Numbered from the stretch's first letter, positions 1-11,877 are shown. The stretch is 64,000 nt of DNA from Capsicum annuum (GCF_002878395.1 NC_061115.1:148622961-148686960), one strand, 5' to 3'. Numbers and translations: made by a program. Notes: generated by a model from the letters alone, not told the origin.

Positions 1-734
1 CGTGTTGTCCAAGAAAACCTTCAAATGTTGAGCATAGGACTAGGTGGGGAAGCACCCTAGTTATTCCCCCAATCCAGGTGGAGCGGATCCCTAGATAAAT
101 CCCCACTACAAGTGGGGCGGCGTCTCAATATCGCCCAGGCTCTCTGGAATTTGCTCTCCGAAATTTGGTTAAGTGTTGAGTCTCCCCTCTTGAACCCTTG
201 TCTTGTAGCTTATTCCCCATGAATTCCAATCCTTATTAACATCAAAATATCATCTTATTCAGATCCAAAATCATCCTACAAAACCAAACAACATGAATTT
301 AGAAGAAAATGCAGCACTACATCCATTACGATGAATCAAAACAAGATCTAAGCTAAGTTAGTTCGCATTGATCTTTCAATTATTGTTCCAGCTGTACACT
401 CATTAAAATCAAACTTTTCTCATTAGAAACACTTTATTACACTCATAATAACACATAAATACCATTTGGAACATATTAAACACAATAGAATTTAGCGAAA
501 TTAACTAGACAAGCACCTAGCTCAAGCTAGTAGCACTAGTTTTCTGGGTTGAAGTCTGAATGAATCTTTTAAGCACAAACCTATTTTGAACTCACTCTAA
601 ACATCATAAACGCATATTTAAACACTTTGATACATATTTATATCATTATCAACCCATATAGAACATGAATCATCCTCAAAACAAGGCTAAAAATGCTAGA
701 ATAATGACGCTAGATTGGATAAATACACCCAACA
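1..734 (-). repeat. Partial LTR, family R1 (Tat/Athila-like)
   Basis: Read on the minus strand, this matches the first half of the LTR of element D (30263-31903). It opens at about 734 with a TGTTGGGTGTATTTAT end and keeps the stretch that reads CTCAAGCTAGTAGCACTAG on the plus strand. The rest of the LTR lies beyond the window edge. No polypurine tract lies outside the terminus, so this is a 5' LTR or a solo LTR, not a 3' LTR. Positions 40-170 hold GC-rich palindromic words absent from the D copy. Confidence 0.75.
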
Positions 735-967
735 TCAATTGCATACACGCTTGGTTATTTGATTATAATCTAATTCCATTATTTGATTCCTTTTATTTCA
801 TACTATTGTGCTATATGAATAAACACTGCACTTTTAAAAGTTGTAAATATGAGGGGTAGAAAATTTAAGCTAAAATGAGTTGACTGTCATAGTTGACTTA
901 GGTTTCTTTGAGTTAAACATCATGTTGGTTTAGTTTGTTTCAGTTTCCCAAGGACATACAAACGGTC
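735..967. other. Flank with no recognised feature
   Basis: AT-rich DNA between the R1 LTR and repeat F. A 64-codon open frame begins just upstream but mostly overlaps the LTR and resembles no protein I know. Confidence 0.4.
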
Positions 968-1334
968 TAAGTTGACAGTGTATATGTGTCATTGTTTCAT
1001 GGCACTTTCAATGCTTAAAACAAGGAAATTGTACATGAACAAAGGTATTCTTGTTAGACATGATGTGATTTTTTGTTGATTTTGTAGGAAAATAGGTTTT
1101 GGCACAAAGAATGAGAAAAAGGGATGAAGATTTGCTAAAAAGGCTACCTATGAGTTAACCTACAATTGGTAGGTTGTACCTACCAGTGGTAGGTAGACAC
1201 ATAGGTTGATTTTGAAGATAGATGATTAAGTCTAATTTCCAGTTGCGTACCTATGAGGTATAGGTACAACCTACAACCCGTAGATTTCCTCGTAGCTTAA
1301 AGATTCTACAAGGTTGAAGATGCACTCTGATTAC
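968..1334 (+). repeat. Repeat F, copy 1 (CCTACGA word array)
   Basis: Closely matched, in inverted orientation, by 38670-39030. Shared landmarks are a TTAAAACAAGGAAATTG stretch, a TTTTGTAGGAAAA stretch that resembles a splice acceptor, and an array of words such as AACCTACAATTGGTAGGTT and GTACCTACCAGTGGTAGGTA. The layout resembles the 3' internal region of Tat-like elements, but the family is unclassified. Element B begins directly after it. Confidence 0.65.
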
Positions 1335-2580
1335 TGATAAGTCATTAATTTAATGACTTATTAGCACCTTTTAAGCTTAAATTATCATTCTTTTCAATTG
1401 ATTTGGTGTTAAATTCTTTTATAATACTTATTTGTGTCAGTAAAGGTTGAAAATGAAGATGAGAAAGATAATAAAGTCAATTGAAGGTGAAATATGAAAG
1501 AAAAAGTGCCCTAAAGATCACATGGACGTGTCAGGAGACCACCCGCAAAAGCAGGTGGACAAAATGGCTAAAATAGCCCCGTATATGTTTAGTCTGCTAT
1601 GGATCTATTCTGGATCTACTTTAGATCATCTTTGGATCTGCTCAGGATCTGCTCCAGCAAATCAAGAGTACGGTGGCATTTTTGTAATATTTGAGAAACA
1701 TGAAATTGAGGTCAAAAGGGGGGGTCAGCTTATTTCCAAGAATCTTTGCTCATTATTTTAATTCTCTTGAGCTAAGATCACACTAGAGTGACTCTCAAGT
1801 GAAAAATTAGTGATTTCTATTGATATTGAAATTAAATCTTGGCTTTTCCATTCTCTTTATTTTCTATGGATCAATTTGATGGAAATTTTGATATATCTCT
1901 ACTTTCTCTCTTTATGAGTAGCTAATTCTTCTTCTTAAGGTTATGCTTGAATAGGTTGTGATTAGTGCAAGGGTTTTATTTATTTGCCTTCCTAATTAAC
2001 TATTTGATATGGATTTTGAAATCATTCCATATTTTAACTTAGAATTGGGCGTTGCGAACCCTAATTACCTTGGAACTCATATCATCCTTGACTAAGGGAA
2101 TATGGGTGAGAAATGGATGTGAACAATAACTTGAATTAGTTTATTTAATAGTATCTCTTAGACATAAGGATGTTAATTGAGGCCATGCATTGGTAAAATT
2201 GTTGCAGTTATGAGGTGTTTAAAAGAACGCATTCGTGATATTTGGTGTTTCATTCACAAATTGACACTAATACCTCTATATCTAGCCAACATATGACTTC
2301 TAGCTAAATTTGGACAAATAATCAAATACCCATGTGTGAACCCATGCCTAGGAAGGTATAACCCCAAGTCCCATCAATAGTTGATTAATTTCTAATTATT
2401 TCTAGCTTTGAAATAGTAGTCTTTAAACAAAAAAAACAATTAAACTCAAAATCATTCAAACAAACCCCCTATTTTTACTTTTATATTTGTTTACCACGCA
2501 TTATTTTACCCTAACCTTGGTTGGGTTACTATACTAATGACGATCTCTTACACCTCAAGGGTGTAGTTTGAGCATCATCA
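1335..2580 (+). repeat. 5' LTR of element B (Tat/Athila-like)
   Basis: The left boundary is set by the TGATAAGTC end that interrupts repeat F. The right boundary is set by the tRNA-Asp-like primer site just after it. The LTR opens with a perfect 12-bp inverted repeat, ATAAGTCATTAA/TTAATGACTTAT, at 1337-1361. Around 1600-1665 it repeats GGATCT-CT words, and 1530-1560 carries a CCACC...AGGTGG inverted pair. No full 3' LTR was found; a six-base TGATAG stub may survive at 16513-16518. Confidence 0.6.
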
Positions 2581-2583
2581 AAT

Positions 2584-2604
2584 TTTGTATCGTTGCTGAG
2601 AGTG
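2584..2604 (+). other. Primer binding site of B (tRNA-Asp type)
   Basis: TTTTGTATCGTTGCTGAGAG resembles the TGGCGCCGTTGCCGGGGA site used by Athila/Tat elements, with several transitions and one missing base. It lies between the LTR and the gag relic, as expected. Confidence 0.6.
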
Positions 2605-2722
2605 AAACATAGTTTTCATTCTTGTAGTGTTTTAGTCACTTTAGGTTAGCCATAGTATTTTATTTTACATTGTTTGTTATGTTTGTTCTTTATTAGGTGA
2701 GGATTATAGTATACATGATACT

Positions 2723-4345
2723 ATGATCCAACAGTGTAGTAATACCGGTACTTTTAATTGGCATCTTAAAGATGAGGATCACCATAGAGATGCAGATCTA
2801 GCTAGCTCTATTCATATTCCAGCAGTGGGAGGAAATGGAGTATTTCACGTTACTAGCCTGATTCTTCATTTTCTTAAAATGAAAGGATTGTTTGGAGGTC
2901 AAACATATGAGGATGCCAAACTACACTTGAAGAATTTTATTTATGTGTGTTCTCCATTTGACATAGCCCACATATCTCAAGAATCAATCTATTTACATCT
3001 TTTCCTATTCTCATTGACGAGAGAAGCAGTCTTATGGTTGCGTTCATTGCCCGCAGTATCTATAACTTTATGGGTTGAGGTCACAGATGATGCATATAAG
3101 GGATGAAATCATTAATTTTTTCCAACTTAATGGTGAACCATTATACGAGGCTTTATGATTCAACAATAAGATAATGCAATGCCCAAGTCATAAGGTCCCA
3201 TACAAAATACTTTTCAAAACTTCTGTAGGGAATTAAATCAATTGAAAAAGATGGTAGCCAATAATGAGGTCGGAGGATCTATTATTAAATAATCTTATGG
3301 TATTGCAGCGGTATTATTGGATTAAGTGACCAAGTAAAGAAGAGGTTGGTACATAAAAGATATCGAGGTCATCATGGGGGATCCTACCACATCTTTTGTA
3401 AGCCAATAACAAAGGGAAAAAAATGAGGAAATAGATGAGAACATAGCTAACATGATGACACAACTTGATCTTATCACCAATTATGTAATAGGAGATCCTC
3501 CAAAGGCGGTTAACGCCATTACTTCTAAGAGTGTTAAAGTTTATGATGATGAGGAAGTAGATTCTCTTGATGAAGAAATTTGGTTCTTGTTGAACCAACT
3601 AAGTGGTTCCCATCCTACCTATCAAAGCCAAGGTGGAAATCAAGGTTGGAAGAAAAAGGATCGTGATATAGACTGGGATTAGAGAGATAAAGATAGGGAT
3701 TATGACTGGTACATACCTCCATATGATAGGACCAGGGGTAAATATTCAAACTCCATTCACTCAGATAAATTTAAAAGTAAAAATGTCCTTGTTTGTATCT
3801 TAATAGGTGTTGAGGGAACCGATAAGATAGTGAGAGAGCTGAATAGCAATTTCATGCAACTAAAGTGGGTCAAATATTATCTCATCTCAATGCTAGGCCA
3901 AAGGGTAGATTTCCTAGTGACATGGTTACTAATCCTAAGATTGTTGATCACGTCATGGCCATTGTCACTAGAAGTTGTCAGAGTCTTGGTAAAGATGTTG
4001 TTTATTTTGATAAAGACCCAAATGAAAGAGGAATTGATGAACAAGTAAATGAAAAGAAAAAGTGGCCAAGAAAGTATAATGATGTGGTTCAAAAGATTAA
4101 TGAGTCAATTGTTGAAAAGCTAAAGATAGTTGAAGAAAAGGGTGAAAGTGAGGAAGCTTCAAAAGCGATTGAGGGTAATGCTCCAAAATTGAATAAAACT
4201 CCGATTGTTACTTTGTCATGGATCAAAATTCCTCCCCTATTACCACAAAGGCTCAAATATAAAGAAGATGATACTAAGTTCAAGAAATTTCTTTAAAAAA
4301 TCAGCAAACTATCGGTGAATATTCCGTTGTTAGAAGCTTTACAAG
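2723..4345 (+). pseudogene. gag relic of element B
   Basis: The Gag capsid protein would have packaged element RNA. The longest frame (2723-3106, 127 codons) contains the Tat/Athila gag block, with a MKGLFGG motif followed by a helical stretch ending in LWLRSLP. Downstream pieces at 3452-3682 and 3865-4296 continue gag: a QGGNQGW stretch, then a proline-rich linker ending KFKKFL that normally precedes the protease. The frame is broken by stops and shifts. No zinc knuckle was found, which is usual for this group. The first ATG is only the start of the longest frame; the true start is not known. Confidence 0.75.
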
Positions 4346-4349
4346 AGAT

Positions 4350-5000
4350 TCCCGAGTATGCTAAATTCATGAAGGACTTGGTTACACAAAAATGAGTCAT
4401 GGATGCTGAAACTATAAAGGTAACCCATAATTGTAATGCCATAATGTCCAGAACAATGGTGGTGAAGAAAGATGACTCGGGCACATTTATTATCCCTTGC
4501 ACCATTAGGGCGCACAAATTTGGAAAAGCATTATGTGGCCTTAGGGAAATCATTAATTTGATGCAATTTGTTATGTTTTGAAAGTATGTTTGGGCGCCCC
4601 TGCACCAATAACAATGAGTCTTTTAATGGATGATTATTTTATCAAAATGCCCATGGGAGTGTTATGTGATGTTCTTGAAAAAGTGGACTAATTCATCTTT
4701 CCGACCAACTTTGTTATTCTGGATTGCAAGATGGATCAGGAGGTTTGCATCATTTTGGGCAAGCCATTCTTGGATATTGGAAGAGCCTTAGTGGATTTTG
4801 AATTTGGTGAAATAAAGTTTCAAGTGAATAATAAAGAGGTCTCTTTCAATATGTGTAAGTCTATGAAACAACTTAAGGATTTGCAAGTTGTTTTGGTGTT
4901 AGATATGGTTGATAATGAAGTGAATAACACCATAACGGTGAACCTTGTGGATGACCCCTTGGTGGGTCCATTGCAAAACTTTGGGAGTGAAATAAATTAA
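4350..5000 (+). pseudogene. Retropepsin (protease) relic of element B
   Basis: This aspartic protease would have processed the polyprotein. Frames at 4399-4581 and 4731-5000 carry the conserved path from the KALC block through IILGKPFLDIGRALVDFE. The catalytic DLGAS block reads GLREI near 4548-4562, so the active aspartate is gone. The two parts are in different frames. Reverse transcriptase, RNase H and most of integrase should follow but are missing between about 5000 and 5115, so B is internally deleted. Confidence 0.75.
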
Positions 5001-5114
5001 GAAAATGATGAGGCATTTAATTTAACGACAATTCTTGGCTCTCACAACAGAAACCCTTGTGAGAACAAGACTTTGCCAACTGTTTTTGTGAAAGATGTAT
5101 CGCCTCAGTAAATA

Positions 5115-5471
5115 AAAGCCTCAAAGTTTATGGTGAAAATTTTCAGTTGTGCTATTGGTGGCCCGTATAGGAAAAAAAAGAGATTGCGCCTAGAATTGGT
5201 TCATATAAAGCAAAAAAAAAGGAGGCATGATGTTAAGACATTGAACCAAGAACTTTATAATGGTGATTATGTGCTCCTCTTCAACTATAAGTTGAAACGC
5301 TTAGCGAGAAATCTTAAAACTAAGTGGTCGGGTCCGTTCATAATCTCCAATGTCTATTCAAGTGAAAAAATTGAATTAGAGGATCATGAGAAGAAGTTTG
5401 TGCTGAATGGACAAGGATTGAGGCATTACCATATGGGTGGACTCAAAGTGGCTACAGTTGAGTTGCTTTGA
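5115..5471 (+). pseudogene. Integrase C-terminal relic of element B
   Basis: The 113-codon frame ends with a stretch typical of Tat/Athila integrase tails: LLFNYKLKRL, then KTKWSGPF, then FVLNGQGLRHY. The zinc and DDE domains are absent. It joins the protease after a short gap of about 110 bases. Confidence 0.75.
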
Positions 5472-6125
5472 TTAAAGGACCCAAAATAATAATAAATTAA
5501 TAGTGTGCCAACACTATAATTAAGGCATTTCTTGGGAGGCAATCCTAGGTTTATTTTGGTAGTTTCGTAGTGTTTTGGCTTCAAATTTTAACTTATTTTG
5601 GGTGTTTGCAGGTAATATTACAAAAATGGGATACATGAAGGTTGGTTTAGAGCTCAAAACTAAGCGTCAAGCCTAAAATTTGGAGCAAAAATTGTGATGC
5701 CATGTCCACTGCTTAGACCTGTGTTGGATATGCTTAAGTAGTCTGGGCGCATGTCACATGGAGAATACATACAGGTCAACCAACAAACGAGCCAAAATCA
5801 CTGAAGCATATTGCCTAGACATGCAATGGACATGCTTGAGTAGTCCAGGTGTAACCTGAACGTAGATAGAAATTGGGCAGTCTGCCTAGACCTGCATTAG
5901 ACATGCTTGAGCAGTTAAATCATAGACCAAGAACAGCTGGAGAGTAGGTGAGATAAAATGTGATCCAAAATCACTTAAGTATAGTATTTTGACCTACGTT
6001 AGACCTTCTTGAGCAGTCTAGGCATTGTCAAGTGCATATGGCCTTAGATGAACTCAACTTTGAGCCAAAACAAAAAATTGGAGCTTATGCACTTGGGATG
6101 TGCATGCATGGCCCTAGCAACCTAT
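5472..6125 (+). other. Post-integrase region of B with degenerate repeats
   Basis: Begins with the CTTGGGAGGCAATCC motif, also seen in element A near 7645 and D near 34492. A TTTGCAG acceptor-like site lies near 5606-5612. Four degenerate repeats follow near 5709, 5811, 5882 and 5988, sharing a CCTAGAC...CATGCTTGAGYAGTC pattern. Element A abuts at 6126. Confidence 0.55.
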
Positions 6126-6930
6126 TGCGCCCAAGCACACATGCAAGTATACGTGGTCTCACCAAGTAATACAGTGGCCTTAAATAAAGTTGATTATGGA
6201 TCCCTCAGATACTTGTATCAACAAATATCAAATCCAAGTTCAACTATTGAGATTAAAGTGGAGCAATGTAACCAAAACAGTTTTGAAAGTTTATGATTAA
6301 AAGTAAATTAAACTAATGCGGAAAAGTAATGAATTTGGACAAAAATGGATGAAAACTCGGGGTTAAAGAACTACGAACAATCATACTACACTATTGAACT
6401 TCATTTGTTAGATTACTTATCTTGGTTGGTGATTCGCTGGGTTGATATTATTATTATAGACTGTCGATCTAATCACCTATCTAACTTAGACCCACAACTA
6501 CAGCATTGTGCGAGGATGTGAGAACTAAGCTAAACTCATTTATATTTCATCCTGTAGTGAACCAAATAAGGATTCTAGGTATTTCTCTATCCTATTTGAT
6601 AATTCAAATTCCTTATTTTATAAAAGAATAAGAACCTTACTCTATTTATCCCCACGTTCTATCTTCTTATTCCCCCTCTCGAGCTCACAAAGTTGGCAAT
6701 TAATATATTCTAAGGGTCGCAAATTCTTAAAATAGTTATAACAAGGATAAATAAACAACCAAATATGATTAGCAATCCAAACAAAATCAATTCAAAAAAA
6801 TAATAAACATGTTCTTGGCCTTAACCCCAGAAAGGAGGCGTTTAGCTACTATTGGACATAATCATAATCGCAATAAAGGAAAACATATTATAATACATAA
6901 ACAAACTATAGTAAGGAAATAAAAAAATTA
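6126..6930 (-). repeat. Truncated 3' LTR of element A
   Basis: Matches 10276 to about 11066 of the A 5' LTR. Only the downstream half survives. Homology stops near 6930, where a duplicated GGGTATGAACTTAGGCTATCC block joins the LTR to internal sequence. The outer end reads GGGCGCA on the minus strand. Confidence 0.75.
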
Positions 6931-7374
6931 GGAGGGTATGAACTTAGGCTATCCAAATTAAGGTTCATAATCCTAAGTGTAGCTAAAAGAGGGTATGAAC
7001 TTAGGCTATCCAACAAATGCCTATATCATCTCCTAAACTCACACTCTTTATTTTTCTTTGCACACACACCAGGCAAGTTCTAGACATCATATGCAACAAA
7101 GAATATACAACAACCTCACACACACACATAGCACAAGCTCAACTCAAGCATGATCATCATAGACCCTTAACCACACAATTGTATAAATTCAACCACTAAG
7201 CCAACAAGTATAAGAGTCATAATCCAGAGCCAAAGAGTCTCAAAAGTCATAATTCACACAATCAACCTGCTTTTACAACCAAAACACTTGCATCAAGCAA
7301 TCAAATATAGCACTAACAAGAATATCCCACACTTATTCCTAATGGTAAAATTTTAAATTTACTTCTAAATATGG

Positions 7375-7396
7375 AAATTTCCCCACCCCACAGTTA
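7375..7396 (-). other. Polypurine tract-like site of A
   Basis: The minus strand reads AACTGTGGGGTGGGGAAATTT. The equivalent of 34768-34785 in D, it would have primed plus-strand synthesis. It lies hundreds of bases from the LTR instead of next to it. Confidence 0.6.
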
Positions 7397-7689
7397 AAAA
7401 TCAACTTTGTCCCCAAAGTATACTTAAAAGTAGAGATATAAATGCTCCTTGAGGCCTGTAGTCCTAGCTAGTAGCATCTTTAAACATCAAGGAGAGTCTG
7501 AGGACCCCACACATAGTCTTCTCGATGCTCGTTATCTTAGGTTTTTCGGTACTCACTTTCCATAAACTTGTGACTCACCAAAACAAAAAACTAGTGAAGT
7601 AAAAACTAAAATACTAAAAATAAAACCTATCTTAACTTGGGTAGCCTCCCAAGCAGTGCCTAATTTAGCGTTGCAGCACGACCCAATCT

Positions 7690-8365
7690 ATGACTCATCT
7701 ATTTTCCTTCATCCTCTTCCTCCAACATGGAGTCCATTTTCTTATTCGTTTCTTCCCTCTTGAGTACGAACTCTCAAGGTCAATAGCTCTCTCAATAATA
7801 ACCTTTTCAAGCTCGTTAATCTACATTATTTTGGGATTAGGTATTGGAGGCTTGGGGCAGCTCAATGAGGAAGTCTAAAGAGGTTATTTTAGGAATACAC
7901 TTCACCACCCCACACTTATCCCCTTTAATCACAGTAATTATGCATAAATCTTTGTAGTAGGATAATATGTTGAGTGGTTTGTACACTTTGAAAATCACCT
8001 CTTCATCATCCAGCCTCATTGTGAGTGTGCTCTCCATCATATCTATAAAAGCTCCTCCCATCACTAAGAATGGACATCCCAAGATGACTAGCACTCTTTT
8101 ATCTACCTAAAAATCTAAGATAATAAAATCAGCAGGAATAATAAATTTACTAATCTTGATAAGAACATACTCTATGATTCTTTTGGGATAGGCTATGGTC
8201 TAGTATACCAATTGGAGTAGCACAAAGCTCGGTATTGGCTTTCCCAAGCCGAACGTGTTAAACAAGGAGAGGGTTATCAAGTGGATACTTGCCCCCCAAA
8301 TCATTAAATGCACAGGCCACCTCACTGCTGCCAATTTGAATGGGGAGAGTGAAACTCCCAGGATC
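7690..8365 (-). pseudogene. Protease relic of element A
   Basis: Minus-strand retropepsin. The active-site triplet DLG survives near 8295-8310, but a frameshift follows at once. The C-terminal half (8094-7837) is open and carries VILGCPFLVMGGAFIDM and FKVYKPLNILSYYKDL, matching D residue for residue over long stretches. After a short charged tail the frame ends and the 3' region begins with GGGAGGCTACCC. No polymerase domain follows. Confidence 0.75.
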
Positions 8366-10008
8366 TTTGAGCTTTTTGGGCATCTTTTATATCACTACAG
8401 AGCTACACTCCTTAGTGAGTTCTACTATCACAACATCCTACAGCTTAACTTTGTTAGTGACCACGTCCTTCAAGTACCTAGCGTACTTGGGCATTCCCTA
8501 CAAAACTTCTAAAAGAGAAAGATTAACGTGAAACTCTCTGAACGTGTCAAATAACTTCTTGAAGCATGCATCCTCTTTTGGTTTTTTGAGCCTCTTTGGG
8601 AAAGGTGGTGGTGGTCTCTACTTCTCATGTTCATCAACTTTAGCTTTTGAGTACTAGAACTTCCCCAACTTTTCAGCAACTTTATCATCTACCTACTTAG
8701 GAGATATCTCCGTATCTACCTCCTTAGTTGCCTTTGGAAGTTCTTCATTGAGATCTTTACCACTCTTCAAAGTGATTGCCATTACTTGTTTTGAATTTGC
8801 CTCAGTATCACTTGGAAAACCACCTTGAGGTCTGGCATTTTGTGCCTGTGCAATCTAATCAATTTACAAATCCAAATTCTTCGTAATTAACTAATTATTT
8901 TTCTTATCTGCCTGTTGAGTCTTTATTTCTGCTGCCAATTATGCATAAGAAGCTAGAAGTTGCTTTAACATCTCTTTTATATTGCTAGTTTATGTTGTGG
9001 CATAATTCCCTTGAACCTGTTACTATTGAAACTGCTATTGTTGGTTGTTCCATGATGGATTTGGTGGATAAGTCTGCCACTTTAGATTATAGGTGTTCCC
9101 ATAATTCGAACTTTGAGCATTGCCCATTAATATAACTGAATCGATATTTGCACCACACATAGTTGCATAATGACCATTATTGCCACAAATATTGTACCAA
9201 GTACTTATCTGCTAAATTGCACTTACCATTGCTGCAGGCTATGTTACCCCCGATTTCATATTGTTGATTTGAGTATTTAACTAATTTTGTAGTGCAGTAA
9301 TCTGAGCAGATAGAGCAGTAAATTGGTCCACCTCCAACACACCTGCAACCTTATTTGTAGCACTTCTTGAGTCAGACTGACACTCAGGATTTCCTTATGC
9401 AATTTGGTTAAACAAGGTGTATAGCTCATCATATGTCAATTCAAACACTTGACCACCTATAACTGAATCTAGAAAATTTTTGTATTGTGATCAAGTGCCT
9501 CAATAAAAGTATGAGCTATGATGATGTGGACAATCCTAAAGAAGATCTTTAAACCCCTCTCATTCATGATATAAGTTCTCATCTAGATTTTGTTTGGATT
9601 ATACAATCTCATTGTGCAGAATCGTAGTCTTGCCCGAAGAAAAGAATCGAATGAGGAATTTCCAAGCTAAGTCATCTTAGGTTATGATTGAACTTGTTGG
9701 CTTAGTGTTCAACCACTTCTTCACTTCCCCCAATAGTGAAAAAGGGAAGAGTGTCAGCCTTACGTAGTCAGTCGACACACCCGTAAGGATGAATATGTCA
9801 CTAATCTCTAAGAAGTTCCACAGATGGACTTGTGGATTTTATGTGAAAGCCTCATAAACTATCCACTACTGATCAAAAGTTGCACCGTGTTCTGTTGCAT
9901 CTCAAAGTTACCTCCAGCAGCTGGTTTTTGAAAAGGGGAAGTCAAATTTGTTGGAAGTGGGATTGCTACTTCTAGAACTATCCTGCGGGCTAGTTATTCT
10001 TCATCCAT
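8366..10008 (-). pseudogene. gag relic of element A
   Basis: The start is placed at the ATG at 10008-10006, which aligns with starts in D (32166) and E (39098). The fifth codon is TAA, as in D, where E has CAA (Gln). Downstream is a zinc-knuckle relic near 9145-9200 reading YNICGNNGHYATMC, in which the first cysteine has become tyrosine. Many stops and frameshifts lie throughout. Confidence 0.7.
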
Positions 10009-10248
10009 GAGAGCAGTATTTTCTTGTTCCTCTTGAATTTATGGGATCTATTAGAGAAGGATTACTTCTCTCCAACATTGATGAAAGCATTGCTTGGGTT
10101 CGGGGATTGGTTCAACCAAATCCCTATCCCTTGCAAGCTTACTATCCTGTAAACCTGTTTCCTACAAAATTAATACCAAGACCAAGAGTAAAGCATCAAA
10201 GAAATCTATAAAGTAAAACTAAAAGAAAAATATTTTCCAATTTACAAG

Positions 10249-10266
10249 TCCCCGGGAACGGCGCCA
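10249..10266 (-). other. Primer binding site of A (tRNA-Asp)
   Basis: The minus strand reads TGGCGCCGTTCCCGGGGA, one mismatch from the canonical tRNA-Asp complement. This is the best preserved primer site of its kind in the window. It fixes the orientation of A and the inner LTR edge at about 10276. Confidence 0.85.
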
Positions 10267-10275
10267 AAAATATAT

Positions 10276-11877
10276 TGTACCCAAACTCACATATAAGTCT
10301 ACGTGGTCCCACCAAGTAACACAGTAGCCTTAAATAAAGTCGAATATCGATCCCTTAGAGACTTGTATCAACAACTATCTACTCTAAGTTCAACTATTGA
10401 GATTAAAGTGCTTCGATTTAACCAAAACAGTTTTGAAAGTTTATGATCAAAAGTAAATTAAACTAATGTAGAAAGTAAAGACCTTGGACAATAAATAGAT
10501 GAAAAACCGGGGTTAAAGCACTATGGAAAATCATAATATGCTATTGAACTTCATTCTTTAGATTACTTATCTTGGTTTTTGATTCACGGGGTTGATATTA
10601 TGATCATGATCTCTCAAGCCTCTAGTCACCTATCTAACTTAGACCACAACTACATCATTGAGCGGGGATCTGAGATCTATGCTAAACACAATTATAATTC
10701 ATCTCGTAGTGAACCAAATAAGGATTCTAGGTATAACTCTATCCTAGTCGCTAATTCAAATTCCTTATTTTATACAAAAATAAGAATGTTACTCTATTTA
10801 TTCTATATTATATCTTCTTATTCCCTATATCGAGCTTAAAAAGTTGACAATTGACATATTATAAGGGTTGTGAATCCCTAAAAATGTTATAACAAGTATA
10901 AATATATAGCCAAATATGGTAAACAATCCAAACAAAATCAATTCAAAGAAATAGTAAACATGTTCTTGGTCTTAATCCCGGAAAGGGGGCATTTAGCCGC
11001 AAATGGACATAATCATAATTGTAATAAAGTAAAACATACTATAATCCATAAACAAACTAAATATAAGCAATAAAAACCCTATTTGAAGTGTTTATTAGCC
11101 CCTCCCCAAGCCTCCGAGACATCCAAGGTACCTAACAACAAGTACAAGAGTCCTATTTATAGGACAAAGATTTTGGCTGTGTGGGTCATAGATTAATGGA
11201 TCATTAAGTAAAGTAGGGGTTTCAAAGAACTGGTTTGTCAATTCAAGTATGGGTTGTGACTCCTCTTTATCGCAAGGCCTCACTGGAAATTGTATTTTTG
11301 ACTACTTGCTCGTCTTATGCCTTTGTCATTCCATCCCAAGACTTGTGGTGGTGTTTAAACTTGATTTCAAGATTGTATATCCTCAATAAATCACCATAAT
11401 TAACTAACCAAGCATTATATATAATAAAACACCATGTACTAAAGCTCAAAATGACACAACATCAAGAACAGTGAACTAGAAACTCAGGCCAAGAACTAAT
11501 GTCGTCCTTTTAATCTTTAGCTTAATGTTTTGACTCTTGGATAGATTCAATTTCACTTTAAACACTATAAACAAGTTTTTACACACATATATACACAATC
11601 AAACCATTATTAACTCATTAAACACGTTAGAATCCATCGCGATCAACTAGAAAACACCTAGCTCAAGCTAGTAAAACTAGTTTTCTCATTCAAACTTTAA
11701 GTGACCAAATTAAGTACCAAATTGTTTGAAAGACACCTAAAACATTGTAATAACATACTTAAACACTTATATTCACAATTATATCATCATTAACACATTA
11801 AACACACTATTTGTCCTCAAAACAAGCCTAAATAAGATAGGATAACAACGATAAGGTGCATAAATCCACCTTAAATC
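10276..11877 (-). repeat. 5' LTR of element A
   Basis: About 1.6 kb, matching the D LTR from the TTTATGCA end near 11865 to the GGGTACA end at 10276-10282. The 5' terminus is eroded (TTAAGGTGGATTTATGCA on the minus strand). The segment around 11170-11330, upstream of the TATA box, does not carry the CCCCTCT words seen in D. Confidence 0.75.
11151..11165 (-). promoter_or_regulatory. TATA box in LTR of A
   Basis: The minus strand reads TCCTATAAATAGGAC, a strong plant TATA box inside a short palindrome. It aligns with CTATAAATACATC in the D LTRs, so it is probably the element's own promoter. Confidence 0.6.

Larger units (their letters stand above)
6126..11877 (-). mobile_element. Element A: non-autonomous gag-protease retrotransposon, family R1
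   Basis: Minus-strand element with a 5' LTR at 10276-11877, tRNA-Asp primer site, gag, protease, a short tail, an internal polypurine tract and a truncated 3' LTR (6126-6930). There is no reverse transcriptase, RNase H or integrase between protease and 3' region; homology to D runs straight through. It appears to split element B, because plus-strand B-like 3' sequence resumes at 11878, but no clear target duplication was found. Confidence 0.75.

Noticed and set aside
5709..6030. Possible CRISPR-like repeat-spacer pattern
   Set aside because: Repeats are degenerate with uneven spacing in a plant retrotransposon; no bacterial context.
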